The position numbers and the translations under genes were made by a program. The notes under the pieces were generated by a model. That model had not been told where the DNA came from, did not search any database, and worked only from the letters and a program-made list of their open reading frames with translations. A stretch of 64,000 bases of DNA, taken from positions 1 through 64,000 of the forward strand of contig JBAZZE010000002.1 in NCBI GenBank assembly GCA_041658955.1, in the 5' to 3' direction. Origin of the DNA: UBA2283 sp041658955. GTDB taxonomy: Bacteria > Patescibacteriota > Microgenomatia > UBA12405. Positions 8,241 to 18,070 of this stretch are shown in pieces (positions within the stretch are counted from its first letter, which is position 1; each line of letters opens with the position of its first letter).

Positions 8241-8927
8241 TTACCAGCTGGAGATCATTTTGAATGGTGTTTTGAGAATGATGAAAATTTCCTGACGCAT
8301 TGATCGATTTCGAATATAATTGGCATCGAGTTGAGCCCGTTGTTCAAAGCTCATATCGTTACGGCCCGAGGTTTGCCACAGACCAGTAATACCTGGTTTA
8401 GCGGTACGGATGATGGCTATATTGGCTTTGGCATTGGGGTATTTTTTTTCATATTGTTCGAGTTCTTCTTTACGGTAGGCTCTCGGTCCGACTAGACTCA
8501 TCTCCCCTTTTAAGACGTTGATGAATTGAGCCATCTCATCGATAGAAGTTTTACGAATAAATTTGCCAATGGGGGTTATTCGTGGGTCTATATTGATAGG
8601 AAGTTTCCAATCGTCTCTGATGTATTGTTCCCAAAGTTCGGGGTAATTGTCTTTTAAAAAAGCATCCATATCATTTTTATATTTGGAGCCGTTGTACATT
8701 GAACGAAATTTGTACATGATAAATTCGCCGCTATTACCAACTCTTCTTTGGCGAAGAAGGGCAGGTCCTTCTGAGGTTAGACGGATCAAAATTCCGATAA
8801 TAATCATTAATGGTGAAAATAAAGTTAGGACAAGAATGGAAGAGACGATATCGATGGTTCTTTTGGCTACGTTAAAAATAAACACCCGGGTTTTATAGAA
8901 TGGTTTGTGAGGATTATTGGCGGTCAT
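8241..8927 (-). CDS. polyprenyl-phosphate sugar-1-phosphate transferase (initiating)
   Basis: A 228-residue bacterial sugar transferase of the monotopic PglC/WcaJ-catalytic-domain class. It starts glycan assembly by moving a sugar phosphate from a nucleotide sugar to a membrane polyprenyl phosphate. One N-terminal hydrophobic hairpin (about 22-50) precedes RQRRVG, the KFRSM motif, DPRITPIGKFIRKTSIDE, the GEMSLVGPR block and KPGITGLWQ. The Asp-Glu pair after TSI is in the expected catalytic position. It lacks the four-helix N-terminal part of WbaP-type enzymes. It overlaps the guanylyltransferase by 14 nt, placing it as the last gene of the operon that runs from 23955. Confidence 0.93.
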   Translation of the reverse strand: MTANNPHKPFYKTRVFIFNVAKRTIDIVSSILVLTLFSPLMIIIGILIRLTSEGPALLRQRRVGNSGEFIMYKFRSMYNGSKYKNDMDAFLKDNYPELWEQYIRDDWKLPINIDPRITPIGKFIRKTSIDEMAQFINVLKGEMSLVGPRAYRKEELEQYEKKYPNAKANIAIIRTAKPGITGLWQTSGRNDMSFEQRAQLDANYIRNRSMRQEIFIILKTPFKMISSW

Positions 8928-9999
8928 AATTTGTTAAAAAATATTTTTTTAATTTAGGATCTTCCACAATTTTTTTAACCAGTTCACGAACGGAAAAACT
9001 ATCGTGAAGATTGCAGACGAGAAGGCTGTCTGGGGTATCTATAATTGCCAAGTTATTTAGTCCAACCAGACCGGTCAATTTTTTCTTATCACCATAGACT
9101 AGGCAGTTTTTGCTATTGACCGCCACTAGATTTCCATGATTATTGAGAAGACTAAGTCCTTCTGGTTGTGGTTGGAGATGTTGCCAGATAGCATTCCATT
9201 CACCGACATCACTCCAATCAAAAGATGCTTTAAAAATAACCAGATTTTTAGTTTTTTCAGAGACAGCTTTATCGATGGCTAGGGTTGGAGAAAGTTTATA
9301 GACTTTGCGAGCAGTAATTGTCGAAGATGACTTCGATAATGTATCAATAATGGGTCGATAATCTGGCTGGTGAATACCAAGCTCTTTAATGATTACTTCC
9401 GGACGGAAGGTGTACATACCTGAGTTCCACAGAGCGTCTTTACGGATGAGAATTTGGGCATCTACCACCGATGGTTTTTCAACAAAACGATTGACAGTTT
9501 GGAAGTCCCCTTTGGTAGAACTGGGAAGAATATATCCAAAACCAGGATTGGGATAGGTGGGGTGAATACCAATCGCCACAATATTGTCGGTAGTGGAGGC
9601 AATCTTAGCGGCTTTGTTGAGGTCTTTTTGGAAATTTGTCCCCAGTTTAATAAAGTGGTCTGAGGGAACTGCAGAGATCACAGCGGTGGAATCTATTTTT
9701 TGAATGACTGACGCACCATAAAGGATAGCCATGGCGGTATTCTTTTTTTCTGGTTCGGAGATATAGTTTTGACTGGGAACTGACTTGCCAAACTCTTGTT
9801 TTAGCTCTTCAAGGTATTTTTGGTGACTGATGAAGAAAATATTTTTGACGGGGACAAATTTTTTAAAACGATTATAAGTTTCTTTAATTAGAGAATTGTC
9901 ACCGAAAAGTTGAAGAAATTGTTTGGGACGAGTTGCTCGAGAAAGTGGCCAAAGTCTTGGTCCACTACCACCACACATGATTAGAATGTAGTGGTTCAT
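8914..9999 (-). CDS. manC: mannose-1-phosphate guanylyltransferase
   Basis: About 361 residues. Makes GDP-mannose from mannose-1-phosphate and GTP. The N-terminal nucleotidyltransferase signature GGSGPRLWPLSR...PKQF is clear, followed by FVEKP and ALWNSGMY motifs. The isomerase domain of bifunctional ManC is absent, so it is the short form. An ATG at 10011 is also available, but the internal ATG at 9999 forms an ATGA junction with the preceding GT4 stop and is preferred. Product GDP-mannose can feed the mannosyltransferases here and the Gmd/Fcl pair at 37981-39992. Confidence 0.93.
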   Translation of the reverse strand: MNHYILIMCGGSGPRLWPLSRATRPKQFLQLFGDNSLIKETYNRFKKFVPVKNIFFISHQKYLEELKQEFGKSVPSQNYISEPEKKNTAMAILYGASVIQKIDSTAVISAVPSDHFIKLGTNFQKDLNKAAKIASTTDNIVAIGIHPTYPNPGFGYILPSSTKGDFQTVNRFVEKPSVVDAQILIRKDALWNSGMYTFRPEVIIKELGIHQPDYRPIIDTLSKSSSTITARKVYKLSPTLAIDKAVSEKTKNLVIFKASFDWSDVGEWNAIWQHLQPQPEGLSLLNNHGNLVAVNSKNCLVYGDKKKLTGLVGLNNLAIIDTPDSLLVCNLHDSFSVRELVKKIVEDPKLKKYFLTNYDRQ

Positions 10000-11090
10000 T
10001 TTTTTGTCCATAGTTTTTGTAGATGGTCGCTAAAGTTTAGCATAAAAGTACTTTCGGTGAACCTGAGTGAGTTCTGCTGACAAATATGGGGGTCAAAATG
10101 TTTTTTCTGAAATTTATTGATAGCCAGACCAAGGGAAATGGCTGTCTGATGATAAAAATAAATGGCGGTTTTGTTGGGAACTGTAGTCTCACGATTACCT
10201 CCCCTACCATAGGCGATAACTGGGGTACCACAAGCTTGAGCTTCGATGGGAGTCAATCCATAATCTTCAAATTGAGGACAAATTAAGGCTGAAGCGTTTT
10301 GATATAACTTCACCAGCTCGGAGTCAGTTGGTTGGTTGATGAACTTTATATTTTGAGAATATCTGGCAAGATTTTTTAATCGATTGTGGTCACGACCAGA
10401 GCCGGCAATAATTAATTTTAATGACGGATTTTTCTTAAAACATTCAATAGCAATATCAATGCGTTTGTGAGGGACTTGTCGACCGACAATTAGAAAATAG
10501 GAATTATGACTAGGTTTGGTTTTGGGTAAGGTAAAACTAGTTAGATTGATACCAGGATTGATGACGATTGGGTTGAGGTGATAAATATTTTGCAGGCGAT
10601 TGGCAACTGTCTGTGAATTACAAAAAAAAGCATCTGGTCGATGAATCAAAACTTGATCAATTTTTTTGTAGAGTGCCAATAAGGGAGTGAGTATTTTATA
10701 TATTCCGGGAGTGAAGTAGACATAACGGTTTAAATTATGAAAATAACAAACGAACAAAGAATTGGGAGAGGTCAGCAACCCGTGGCCGACTGTGGTGGTC
10801 GTTGAGATAACCACGTCAAATGAAGAAAAATTAAACAGTTCGATAGCCAGGTTATATAGCGGTGTATAAAAAATGGGATTGTTTTTGGCAAAAGGTAGGT
10901 TATTTAAAAATGAAGTGTGAACTTTAAATTTTTGGGGAAGCCATGGAGTCTTGGAAGGGTCATGAACCAAAGTAAATATTTCAGCTTGAGGATATAGGGT
11001 TAATAAATTTAGTAAGACACGTTCAGCTCCTCCCCAGTTATTTAACCAATCATAGAAAATTGCGATCTTGAGATTTTTCAATTCAACCAT
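9996..11090 (-). CDS. GT4 family glycosyltransferase
   Basis: 364 residues with a GT-B fold of two Rossmann-like halves. GGAERVLLNLL near residue 19 is the acceptor-side glycine motif. The C-terminal donor site contains FEDYGLTPIEAQACGTPVIA, the EX7E element of retaining GT4 enzymes. Cytosolic; would add a sugar, probably from GDP-mannose or a UDP-sugar, to a lipid-linked glycan. Donor and acceptor cannot be assigned from sequence. Overlaps the next GT4 gene by 8 nt. Confidence 0.9.
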   Translation of the reverse strand: MVELKNLKIAIFYDWLNNWGGAERVLLNLLTLYPQAEIFTLVHDPSKTPWLPQKFKVHTSFLNNLPFAKNNPIFYTPLYNLAIELFNFSSFDVVISTTTTVGHGLLTSPNSLFVCYFHNLNRYVYFTPGIYKILTPLLALYKKIDQVLIHRPDAFFCNSQTVANRLQNIYHLNPIVINPGINLTSFTLPKTKPSHNSYFLIVGRQVPHKRIDIAIECFKKNPSLKLIIAGSGRDHNRLKNLARYSQNIKFINQPTDSELVKLYQNASALICPQFEDYGLTPIEAQACGTPVIAYGRGGNRETTVPNKTAIYFYHQTAISLGLAINKFQKKHFDPHICQQNSLRFTESTFMLNFSDHLQKLWTKK

Positions 11091-12216
11091 TTGTACTAAT
11101 CACATCATGATAAAAACTCAAAGTTTTGGCTGAAGTCTTGGTCCAAGAATATTTGGAGACTTGATTGTATCCTTGACTGATTAGGTCTTTTCTTAGAGCC
11201 GGGCTCTTTTGAAGTTGTTTGATTACTTTAACTAAATCAGCTGGATCCTTTGGGTTAAAATAAAGAACAGACTTTTCATATATTTCCGGTAGACAGCTAC
11301 TATTGGCAGCGATAACTGGAGTTCCGAGGGCCATCGCCTCGAGTCCGGTTAGAGAAAATCCTTCAAGAAATGCGGGGTGGACTAAGGCTAGAGCTTTTTG
11401 ATAAACGTTGATAAATTCTTCGTCTGGAATATAACCTAAAAATTCTACTTGCTTAGTAAGTCCAAGTTTGGCGGTTAATTTGACGGCTCTTTCGTGAAAT
11501 ACATCGCGGGCACAAATAATTTTTAATTTAAGAGATGGTATTTTTTGAAGCGCACGAAAAGCAACTTCAATGTTTTTATGAGGATAAAGGTTGCCTGTAT
11601 AAAGAAGATAATTTTGTGGTGGAGAGGATGGTTTTTTCTGGGGGGCAATTATTGAGGGATCGACTGCTTCATAGGTAGTGACAATTCGAGAGGGGTCAAC
11701 ATGGTAGTAATTAATAATATAGTTTCTCCAAAAATTACTAGGAACAATAAGATGATTAAAACGGATAATAAATGATGACATGAGTAGATACCCCCAGTAT
11801 TTTGGCCAATATAATAGTGGGGATCTGGTGGTAGTGTCAGAACCTTTACTAAAATGACGAATCAGATCGTGGACTGTGACTACTGATTTTCCAAAATATA
11901 GAATAGGTTTATCAAGGTGAGTAAAGTGAACCAGTGATGGTTGGAGTGACCACAGTATTAGAGGTAAAAAAAACTGTTCGGCAAATGTGTAGTGCCGGAT
12001 TCTGGTGACATGGTATTCAAACTTATTGCCCAAATCTTTTTTAATTTCAGTTTTTAATTCTGGATAAATTATTAGAGTAAAACGATAGCGATCAAATTCA
12101 GGAAGGTTGGTCAGGGCAATCAATAAGTTCTTGGTATAACGACCAAGTCCCGTATGCCGTGGCCCATAAAGACGAGCATCGATGACTATGTGAGGATGAT
12201 TGACCTTTGAAGGCAT
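11083..12216 (-). CDS. GT4 family glycosyltransferase (mannosyltransferase-like)
   Basis: 377 residues, GT-B fold. HTGLGRYTKNLLIAL near the N-terminus and LYTGNLYPHKNIEVAFRAL in the middle are characteristic of the WbaZ/MtfB-type mannosyltransferase subgroup. The EX7E region is LEGFSLTGLEAMALGTPV. A GDP-mannose donor would be consistent with the neighbouring guanylyltransferase, but this is inference. The gene overlaps the downstream GT4 by 8 nt and is separated from the upstream GT2 by 1 nt. Confidence 0.9.
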   Translation of the reverse strand: MPSKVNHPHIVIDARLYGPRHTGLGRYTKNLLIALTNLPEFDRYRFTLIIYPELKTEIKKDLGNKFEYHVTRIRHYTFAEQFFLPLILWSLQPSLVHFTHLDKPILYFGKSVVTVHDLIRHFSKGSDTTTRSPLLYWPKYWGYLLMSSFIIRFNHLIVPSNFWRNYIINYYHVDPSRIVTTYEAVDPSIIAPQKKPSSPPQNYLLYTGNLYPHKNIEVAFRALQKIPSLKLKIICARDVFHERAVKLTAKLGLTKQVEFLGYIPDEEFINVYQKALALVHPAFLEGFSLTGLEAMALGTPVIAANSSCLPEIYEKSVLYFNPKDPADLVKVIKQLQKSPALRKDLISQGYNQVSKYSWTKTSAKTLSFYHDVISTNG

Positions 12217-12217
12217 T

Positions 12218-13162
12218 TTATAAATAACGGGCTTTAAAAACCCGGTAGAATTCTAAAAGTGAAATACCAAGATTGATAATTGGGTGCATAAAGACAGGAT
12301 AGTCACTAAATAGATTTTCTTGATAAAAAATTCTCATGGCATTAGTAGTGGCCTTGGCAGAACGAACCTTTGTCTCCCGGCTGGCCGACGATTTAGATTT
12401 TTTGATACCAGAAGAAATTCCTTGGTAATGGTTGATTTTGTAAAAAGGAATAAAGTAAAGATTGTATCCAGCCTTTTTGACTTTGTAACAAAAATCAAGA
12501 TCTTCACCGTACATAAAATATTTTTCATTCCACCAGCCGACTTCTTGACCGATGTTTCGTCGCAACATATAAAATGCGCCGACGCAGCAATCGATGGGCT
12601 GGACCTTAGAGTAATCTTGATGTCCGAGAAGGTAGCCATTAAATAGGGCAGCTTTGGGGAATAGTCGGGACATGAAGGGAAGGAAAAAATGACAGAAAGT
12701 ATTCCAGGGTGTAGGAAATCCCCGATGGCACTCTGGCTGAAGTTCCCCGGTGAGAGTCAGAGTTACGTGACAGGTGGCGGTGTCGATTTTGGGGTGTTTA
12801 TCAAGATAATCGACCATTCCTTGAAAAGTATTGGGTTCGACTGAGGTGTCTGGATTAAGAAATAAAACGTATTTGGAACTGGGATCAGAAATTTCTACGG
12901 CTCGATTGTTACCAGCGGCAAAACCAATATTGCCACCATTTTGAAGGTACTTAAAATTTATTTTAGGATGAGAGTAGCCGGTTTTTTTAATAATTTCCAA
13001 CGAATTGTCGGCGCTAGCATTGTCGACAAGGATTACTTCAATTTGGGAAGTTAAAACCGAACGGCAAATTGATTCAAACAATTTTTGAAGATAAGTCAGA
13101 GCATTGTAATCAAGAATGATGACTGACAAAACCGGTGACTTACTTTTTGGTGATGGTTTCAT
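12218..13162 (-). CDS. GT2 family glycosyltransferase (rhamnosyltransferase-like)
   Basis: 314 residues with a single GT-A catalytic domain. The N-terminal VIILDYNALTYLQKLFES and VDNASADNS segments bind the nucleotide; LFLNPDTSVEP provides the metal-binding acidic motif. A YFMYGEDLDFCYKVKKAGY block is typical of WbbL/rhamnosyltransferase-like GT2 proteins. The C-terminal 60 residues are basic. The first eight codons overlap the upstream GT4 gene by 23 nt. Inverting transfer from a dTDP- or UDP-sugar is the likely chemistry; no rhamnose biosynthesis genes are present in the window. Confidence 0.9.
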   Translation of the reverse strand: MKPSPKSKSPVLSVIILDYNALTYLQKLFESICRSVLTSQIEVILVDNASADNSLEIIKKTGYSHPKINFKYLQNGGNIGFAAGNNRAVEISDPSSKYVLFLNPDTSVEPNTFQGMVDYLDKHPKIDTATCHVTLTLTGELQPECHRGFPTPWNTFCHFFLPFMSRLFPKAALFNGYLLGHQDYSKVQPIDCCVGAFYMLRRNIGQEVGWWNEKYFMYGEDLDFCYKVKKAGYNLYFIPFYKINHYQGISSGIKKSKSSASRETKVRSAKATTNAMRIFYQENLFSDYPVFMHPIINLGISLLEFYRVFKARYL

Positions 13163-14354
13163 AAATGTGATTAAGTTTTTCTACACTGGTCTCAAAAGAA
13201 TAGTCTGCCTTGATAAGTTTTCTGGCTGACTCCCCCATTTGTTGACGATACTTTTTATCCTCGAATAGTTTGTAAACATTTTTAAGAATTTCTTTCTTGT
13301 CACAGACAATTGCGTCCTGATAATTGGTTATTTTGATATTGCCCATACCACCTTCAGGGTTGGTAATGACCGGAATTCTAAAGGTCATGCCTTCGAGAAA
13401 TTTGTTGCGAGTGCCACCCCCGCTACCCATCGGAGCGAGTAAAAGCCAACAGTGTTCATAATAATATTGAAGGTCATGTGGGCCGACAGAGTCAGCTTCG
13501 GTAACAATAATATCTTCGGAGTTTAGATGTCCAAAAAAATCAACTGAATTTCGACCGACGATGTAAAATTTCGCGGTTGGATATTTTTTCTTTATTTTTG
13601 GCCAATAATCACGAAGAATGATTTCAGCTGATTCTCGGTTTTGCATCCACTTCATATTGGATGCTCCAGAAAGAATTGAGGGGTACGTCGATCGAGGTGT
13701 CTTGAGAGGCAGTTCAAAATGTTCGGGGTCGACCCCATCTTCAAAGACATGAATATCTTGACGGCCAGTGGCCTTGATAACAAACTCGCGGTCTTCTTGG
13801 CTAAACATCATCACGGTGTGAGTCTGTTTCCAAAACCGAGTCTCCCAGTATTTTAGTTTGAGAACGTCTATCCACAAAAGTGGGGCAACTAGCTTTTTCC
13901 AACCCGATAATGATCGGACAAAATGTTCGTAGATGGCGTACTCGATAGTGACATCGACAAGAATGGTGGGGATTTTGACTTCGGGGATATTTAGAATTGG
14001 GTAAAGGCAATCACAATGAACAACATCATATTTATGGGTATTAATCTCAGTCTCGATGGCTGATTTTAGATCAGCGTTGATGTAATTAACTAAAAGAAAT
14101 GGGTACCAGCTAAATCCGGCCATGAGGATATTTTTTAGACTCCAAGTGGGTCCCCTTTTGATCAATATTACTTTCTGACAATATTGCTTAAGATCGCTAA
14201 GGCCTTCGTCGTTGCGACTGTAACAGATCAGGGTAATGTTGTTAGTCTTGGACAAATATTTTAGGGTAAAGAAAGAGTGTCGCTGACCTCCTGACTGGTT
14301 TAGCCTGGGAATATAAGGCGTGATCATGAGGATGTTGCGTTTCTTTTGGGTCAT
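13140..14354 (-). CDS. GT4 family glycosyltransferase
   Basis: 404 residues. The N-terminal NILMITPYIPRLNQSGGQRH segment and the C-terminal GSGGGTRNKFLEGMTFRIPVI segment match GT4 enzymes of the PslH/sugar-transferase type, in which the EX7E motif is modified. The sequence carries many aromatic residues in the N-terminal half, suggesting association with the membrane. Overlaps the GT39-like gene by 4 nt (ATGA) and the next GT2 by 23 nt. Substrate unknown. Confidence 0.88.
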   Translation of the reverse strand: MTQKKRNILMITPYIPRLNQSGGQRHSFFTLKYLSKTNNITLICYSRNDEGLSDLKQYCQKVILIKRGPTWSLKNILMAGFSWYPFLLVNYINADLKSAIETEINTHKYDVVHCDCLYPILNIPEVKIPTILVDVTIEYAIYEHFVRSLSGWKKLVAPLLWIDVLKLKYWETRFWKQTHTVMMFSQEDREFVIKATGRQDIHVFEDGVDPEHFELPLKTPRSTYPSILSGASNMKWMQNRESAEIILRDYWPKIKKKYPTAKFYIVGRNSVDFFGHLNSEDIIVTEADSVGPHDLQYYYEHCWLLLAPMGSGGGTRNKFLEGMTFRIPVITNPEGGMGNIKITNYQDAIVCDKKEILKNVYKLFEDKKYRQQMGESARKLIKADYSFETSVEKLNHIYETITKK

Positions 14355-15808
14355 GGAGAAAGTTTTAGAATAATATAACTATTATTTTTGACTACACTTG
14401 GATATTTAGCAATCAAGTCATTGGTATGTTTATCATAATTCAAAGATAGAAGATAGACAGGCCTTGGGGAAAACTCTTTGACCTTGGCATCGATATCATA
14501 TATTTCGGTGGGCCAGCCAAAAAAACCAGTGTGATAAAGAAGGGTAGTATCGCCATTATTTGGGGCAATAATTAGACTATCTTGGGGGAGAAATTTTTGT
14601 GCTTCAATTCCGGCGGTGATGATCATGGGGTTATTGATCCGGTAATAGTCCTTAATTTTAGTTAGAGAAAAATAAGATGAAAGTATAAATAGTGAACTGA
14701 TGGCTAAGACTTTGAGTGGGAGAGAACTGAAAACAAATTGCGATATATAGAAATAACCAATCCCGCCCAACATGGCTAGAGAAGGAATTATTAGAGTTTG
14801 ATAATAATCGTGTTGGATATTGCCCTGAGCGATGATAATGAAATAAAGTAAAATCCCAGCGACTAGGCTAAGAGCCATTGGTTGAGAATACTTTTTTTGA
14901 TAAGCCAGTCCTAGAAATATGGGAATTACCCCAAAATTACCAAGGATGAGGATGCTTAATCTTTCTTGAAATAACCATTGCCACCAATGAGGTCGGAAGG
15001 CAATCAGTTTATTGAGAAAACTAAGATTGTAACCATGGTACCAAGCCGGAAAAGTAGTGGTGACGCCATTATTTAGCAACCAATTGCTACTGGGAATGCC
15101 TTCGGGGAACTGGGATATCCAAACACGCCATAGAGCAAATGGCGTTAGAGCGATAAGGGCAAAAATGATTAATGACAAAAAAGATTTCTTAGTAAAATAT
15201 TTGGTTTGGTGAGTCAGGATAATGGTCAATAAAGTCGGAAAAAGAATAAGCCCGGTATAAGGTTTGACCAGAAGTGACAGGGCTAAGGCTATGCCAGAAA
15301 AAAGTAAATGATCTGAAAACAGATAAAGAGAAAGTAACATAAAGAAAACAGCAGCTGGTTCAGGAAGAGTTACTCGAGAATAAAAAACATTAAACGGTAA
15401 GAACATGAACAGAGCCAAACTAAAAAGGGAAGGCAAATATTGCGAGGTAAATCCTTTGACGATAAAAAATATAAGCAAGCCACTACCAAGAGATAGAAGG
15501 ATAGAGACTAGGCGTGAGGCAAGAGTCACATTGCCACCGATTAGGTAGGAAACCCCTAGAGACATGGCATTGTAGATCGGGGCTTCGACCATACGATAGC
15601 CCTGAGGATTTTCTTTACCTGATTGGGTCGATGAAATATCGTAGTAACGAGGATGTAGAAAATCAAAACCCTGTTTTTGATAGACCTGAGTGACCGCTAC
15701 AGTATCGGTTTGACGAAAGGAATGCCAATCGGCGACAGGTTCATTTACTCGATAGAGTCGAGCCATGAGGCCAAAAAGTAATACCAAAATGACTAATATT
15801 TTTTTCAT
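14351..15808 (-). CDS. GT39/ArnT-like polytopic membrane glycosyltransferase
   Basis: 485 residues with about 10-12 predicted membrane helices. After the first helix comes DWHSFRQTDTVAVTQVY, where the acidic residues and HSFRQTDT pattern correspond to the first extracytoplasmic loop of GT-C transferases. FLHPRYYD follows. Such proteins use a polyprenyl-phosphate sugar at the outer face. The substrate cannot be deduced. Overlaps the O-antigen ligase gene by 4 nt and the GT4 gene by 4 nt, so it sits in the middle of a tightly coupled operon. Confidence 0.88.
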   Translation of the reverse strand: MKKILVILVLLFGLMARLYRVNEPVADWHSFRQTDTVAVTQVYQKQGFDFLHPRYYDISSTQSGKENPQGYRMVEAPIYNAMSLGVSYLIGGNVTLASRLVSILLSLGSGLLIFFIVKGFTSQYLPSLFSLALFMFLPFNVFYSRVTLPEPAAVFFMLLSLYLFSDHLLFSGIALALSLLVKPYTGLILFPTLLTIILTHQTKYFTKKSFLSLIIFALIALTPFALWRVWISQFPEGIPSSNWLLNNGVTTTFPAWYHGYNLSFLNKLIAFRPHWWQWLFQERLSILILGNFGVIPIFLGLAYQKKYSQPMALSLVAGILLYFIIIAQGNIQHDYYQTLIIPSLAMLGGIGYFYISQFVFSSLPLKVLAISSLFILSSYFSLTKIKDYYRINNPMIITAGIEAQKFLPQDSLIIAPNNGDTTLLYHTGFFGWPTEIYDIDAKVKEFSPRPVYLLSLNYDKHTNDLIAKYPSVVKNNSYIILKLSP

Positions 15809-17187
15809 TTAGAGACTTTTTTCTGGTTGAGGATTTGATAATAAAATCCCATCATGATCCAAAATAAATAGGCTGTTTTTGAGGCTTCAAAGACATCAAT
15901 TAAGGTGGCATTGATCAGAAATGTAATCATGGCGGCAAAAAATAAAAGTGAGGGGCGGGAACGCACTTGATAAGTCCGGATTGTAAAATATAAAAATATC
16001 AACATAAAAGTCACAAATCCAACTACACCACTCTCCCCCAAAAGCCGGAGATAATCGTTGTCGGTAGCCAAAGTGATCGAACCAAGTCCGGTTCCAAAAA
16101 GAATATTTTTCTTTAGGGCAGTAATGGCTCGAGGCCATTCGGCATTAAAACGAATTTCTCCAGATCGGGCAACGCCAACATCAGCATCGATGGGAATTTG
16201 TTCTTCGATTGGTCCTTTGCGAATAATAGTTGGTTTGGGAGTAACTTTGTTGATGACTGGAGAAACTACTGCGATAGGTCCTTTGGTAGGGGTGATTACA
16301 GCGATGGGGGTTGGGGTAACCATAGGAGTGGTGACAAAGAACTGGTTTTTTAGGGCAGGAATAGTGGCGAGTAAGCGCTGATTAAGATCTTTGGAATTGA
16401 CTAGGCTAAAGGCAAAAACAATAGTCACTGGGACAATCCAAAAATATTTACGAAGTAAGAAAATTGCTAGACACATGCCTCCGTAGAATGCGAAAATGGA
16501 GACTCGGGATGCGGTAAGGGTAAGAATTTGAAAAGAAAGAAGCCAGAGAATAATATTGGTGAGCCTTAGCCAAATGTTTTTTTGAGTGACAATGACTCCC
16601 CCAATTAATACCAAAACAATACTTAGGAATGCTGCCAAATCGTAGTGACCAGCAAAGGTGGAACTGATGCGGGTCCAATTATCCATTTGCAGTAGTTGGC
16701 CTTTGCTAAATTCAGAATTCATGGTCGAAATAACTGGCAGACTAAAATATTTTTGGCCAAAACCATAAGCAATTACTCCTGCAGTTGCTAGAGCTAAGAA
16801 AGTATAAAATTCCTTAAGATGTGGGTAATCTTTAGTAGTAGAAATGGTTAAAAAGAAAAGAGAAATGTATTCAAAACGGCGAAGTAAGTGGAGAAGGAGG
16901 ATGTTTACCGGTTCTGTTTGGTTAATAAAGTAGGCATTAATAAAACTTATGACAATAGCGATAAGATATGCGGCAAATAGTTTGGTGATGGGTTCTTTGA
17001 GAACTGGAAACTTATGGCGAAGTTGGTATATAAGCCAAAACAATAAAGAGATAGTGACGATGATATCGTCAAGACGAATAGCCACATAGGTTCCAGTCAC
17101 TGAGGCTAGAGGAAATTTGGGATACAGAGGGATAAAGATAATCAGAACAGCAAGGATGGGACGTAGGAGAGAAAATCTTTTAAGCAC
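15805..17187 (-). CDS. O-antigen ligase/polymerase (WaaL/Wzy-like) membrane protein
   Basis: 460 residues, about 11 membrane helices. The AGHYDLAAFLSIVLVLIGG segment and a large periplasmic-type loop near 300-370 with RFNAEWPRAITALKKNILFGTGLG, then DNDYLRLLGESGVVGF, match the Wzy_C/O-antigen ligase domain. The loop contains a Pro/Thr/Val-rich low-complexity stretch (about 283-325) before the conserved portion. It either polymerises lipid-linked repeat units or joins a finished chain to an acceptor. In a bacterium without an outer membrane, ligation to lipid or protein on the cell surface is the likely role; this is inference. Confidence 0.85.
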   Translation of the reverse strand: MLKRFSLLRPILAVLIIFIPLYPKFPLASVTGTYVAIRLDDIIVTISLLFWLIYQLRHKFPVLKEPITKLFAAYLIAIVISFINAYFINQTEPVNILLLHLLRRFEYISLFFLTISTTKDYPHLKEFYTFLALATAGVIAYGFGQKYFSLPVISTMNSEFSKGQLLQMDNWTRISSTFAGHYDLAAFLSIVLVLIGGVIVTQKNIWLRLTNIILWLLSFQILTLTASRVSIFAFYGGMCLAIFLLRKYFWIVPVTIVFAFSLVNSKDLNQRLLATIPALKNQFFVTTPMVTPTPIAVITPTKGPIAVVSPVINKVTPKPTIIRKGPIEEQIPIDADVGVARSGEIRFNAEWPRAITALKKNILFGTGLGSITLATDNDYLRLLGESGVVGFVTFMLIFLYFTIRTYQVRSRPSLLFFAAMITFLINATLIDVFEASKTAYLFWIMMGFYYQILNQKKVSK

Positions 17188-18070
17188 GGCGTAAATATTT
17201 ATAAAGATGTAACTGAAGAAAACGGTTGATAGATATAAGGTATTTTAATAATTTTTGTTCAACACTTGATCGATGCATTCGGAAGAAAGCACTGATGCCA
17301 TCGTATTCACGGTCATAAATAATTTGTTTACTGGTGGAGGAAGCTCCACCCAGATGAATAATTTGGGGACCGACTAGATACCACAGTTGAAGTTTGGGGT
17401 AGAGCAAATGAATGCGATAACACATCTCCATTTCTTCACCATACATAAAGAAATCAGGATTAAAACCTTTGACCTTAACAATCATTTCCCGACGAATAAG
17501 CATAAAAGCTCCAGTTACCCAGTCTTGGGGATGGTCTTTTAAATAATATTTGTCGTGGGTGTAAAAGTCGGGTGAATGTGGATGGTAAGGTGGGATAAAA
17601 AAATTAACAAATGGTAAGTCGTCGAGGTGAAGTAGAAGAGAGGCGATGTTTAAAAGCGTGGGGAAGTATCCCCCACTAGGCTGGATGGTTTTATCTTTAT
17701 TGAGGAGTTGGGCAGTGCAACCATAGCTTTCTGGGTGGCTACTAAGCCAATCAAGGGATTGGCTAATGGCACTGTGAAGAATAATAGTGTCGGTGTTGAG
17801 GAGGAGTAAATAATTTCCTTGAGATACTTCTATTCCTTGGTTGTTGGCCCGACCAAAACCAACATTTTCTTGGTTAACAATTATCTTGATGGGCCCTTTA
17901 AGTTTTTTGACTTTGGCGACACTGTCATCAGTGCTGGCATTATCAACCATGATGATTTCGTAAGGAGTGTCTTTTAAGCCTTTGTCAGTAAAAATTGACT
18001 TAATACAATCAACGGTAATATCGGCGGTATTCCAGTTAACTATGATGATTGAAAGTATTGGTTTATTCAT
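17180..18070 (-). CDS. GT2 family glycosyltransferase
   Basis: 296 residues. IIIVNWNTADITVDCI, VDNASTDDSV and LLLNTDTII form the GT-A donor and metal site; FFMYGEEMEMCYRI is the second acidic motif typical of WbbL-like enzymes. The tail from about 255 is basic and hydrophobic and may contact the membrane. Overlaps the ligase gene by 8 nt and the small membrane protein gene by 8 nt. Closest in style to the GT2 at 12218. Confidence 0.9.
   Translation of the reverse strand: MNKPILSIIIVNWNTADITVDCIKSIFTDKGLKDTPYEIIMVDNASTDDSVAKVKKLKGPIKIIVNQENVGFGRANNQGIEVSQGNYLLLLNTDTIILHSAISQSLDWLSSHPESYGCTAQLLNKDKTIQPSGGYFPTLLNIASLLLHLDDLPFVNFFIPPYHPHSPDFYTHDKYYLKDHPQDWVTGAFMLIRREMIVKVKGFNPDFFMYGEEMEMCYRIHLLYPKLQLWYLVGPQIIHLGGASSTSKQIIYDREYDGISAFFRMHRSSVEQKLLKYLISINRFLQLHLYKYLRRA

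Noticed and set aside
12320..12646. Overlapping open frames on both strands within the GT2 at 12218
   Set aside because: Both are out-of-frame shadows of a gene with clear GT-A motifs.
15425..15450. TTGCGAGG string at about 15440 as a further copy of the dispersed repeat
   Set aside because: Only the short core matches; neither the CGTCA start nor the CAATC end is present, so it is probably coincidental.
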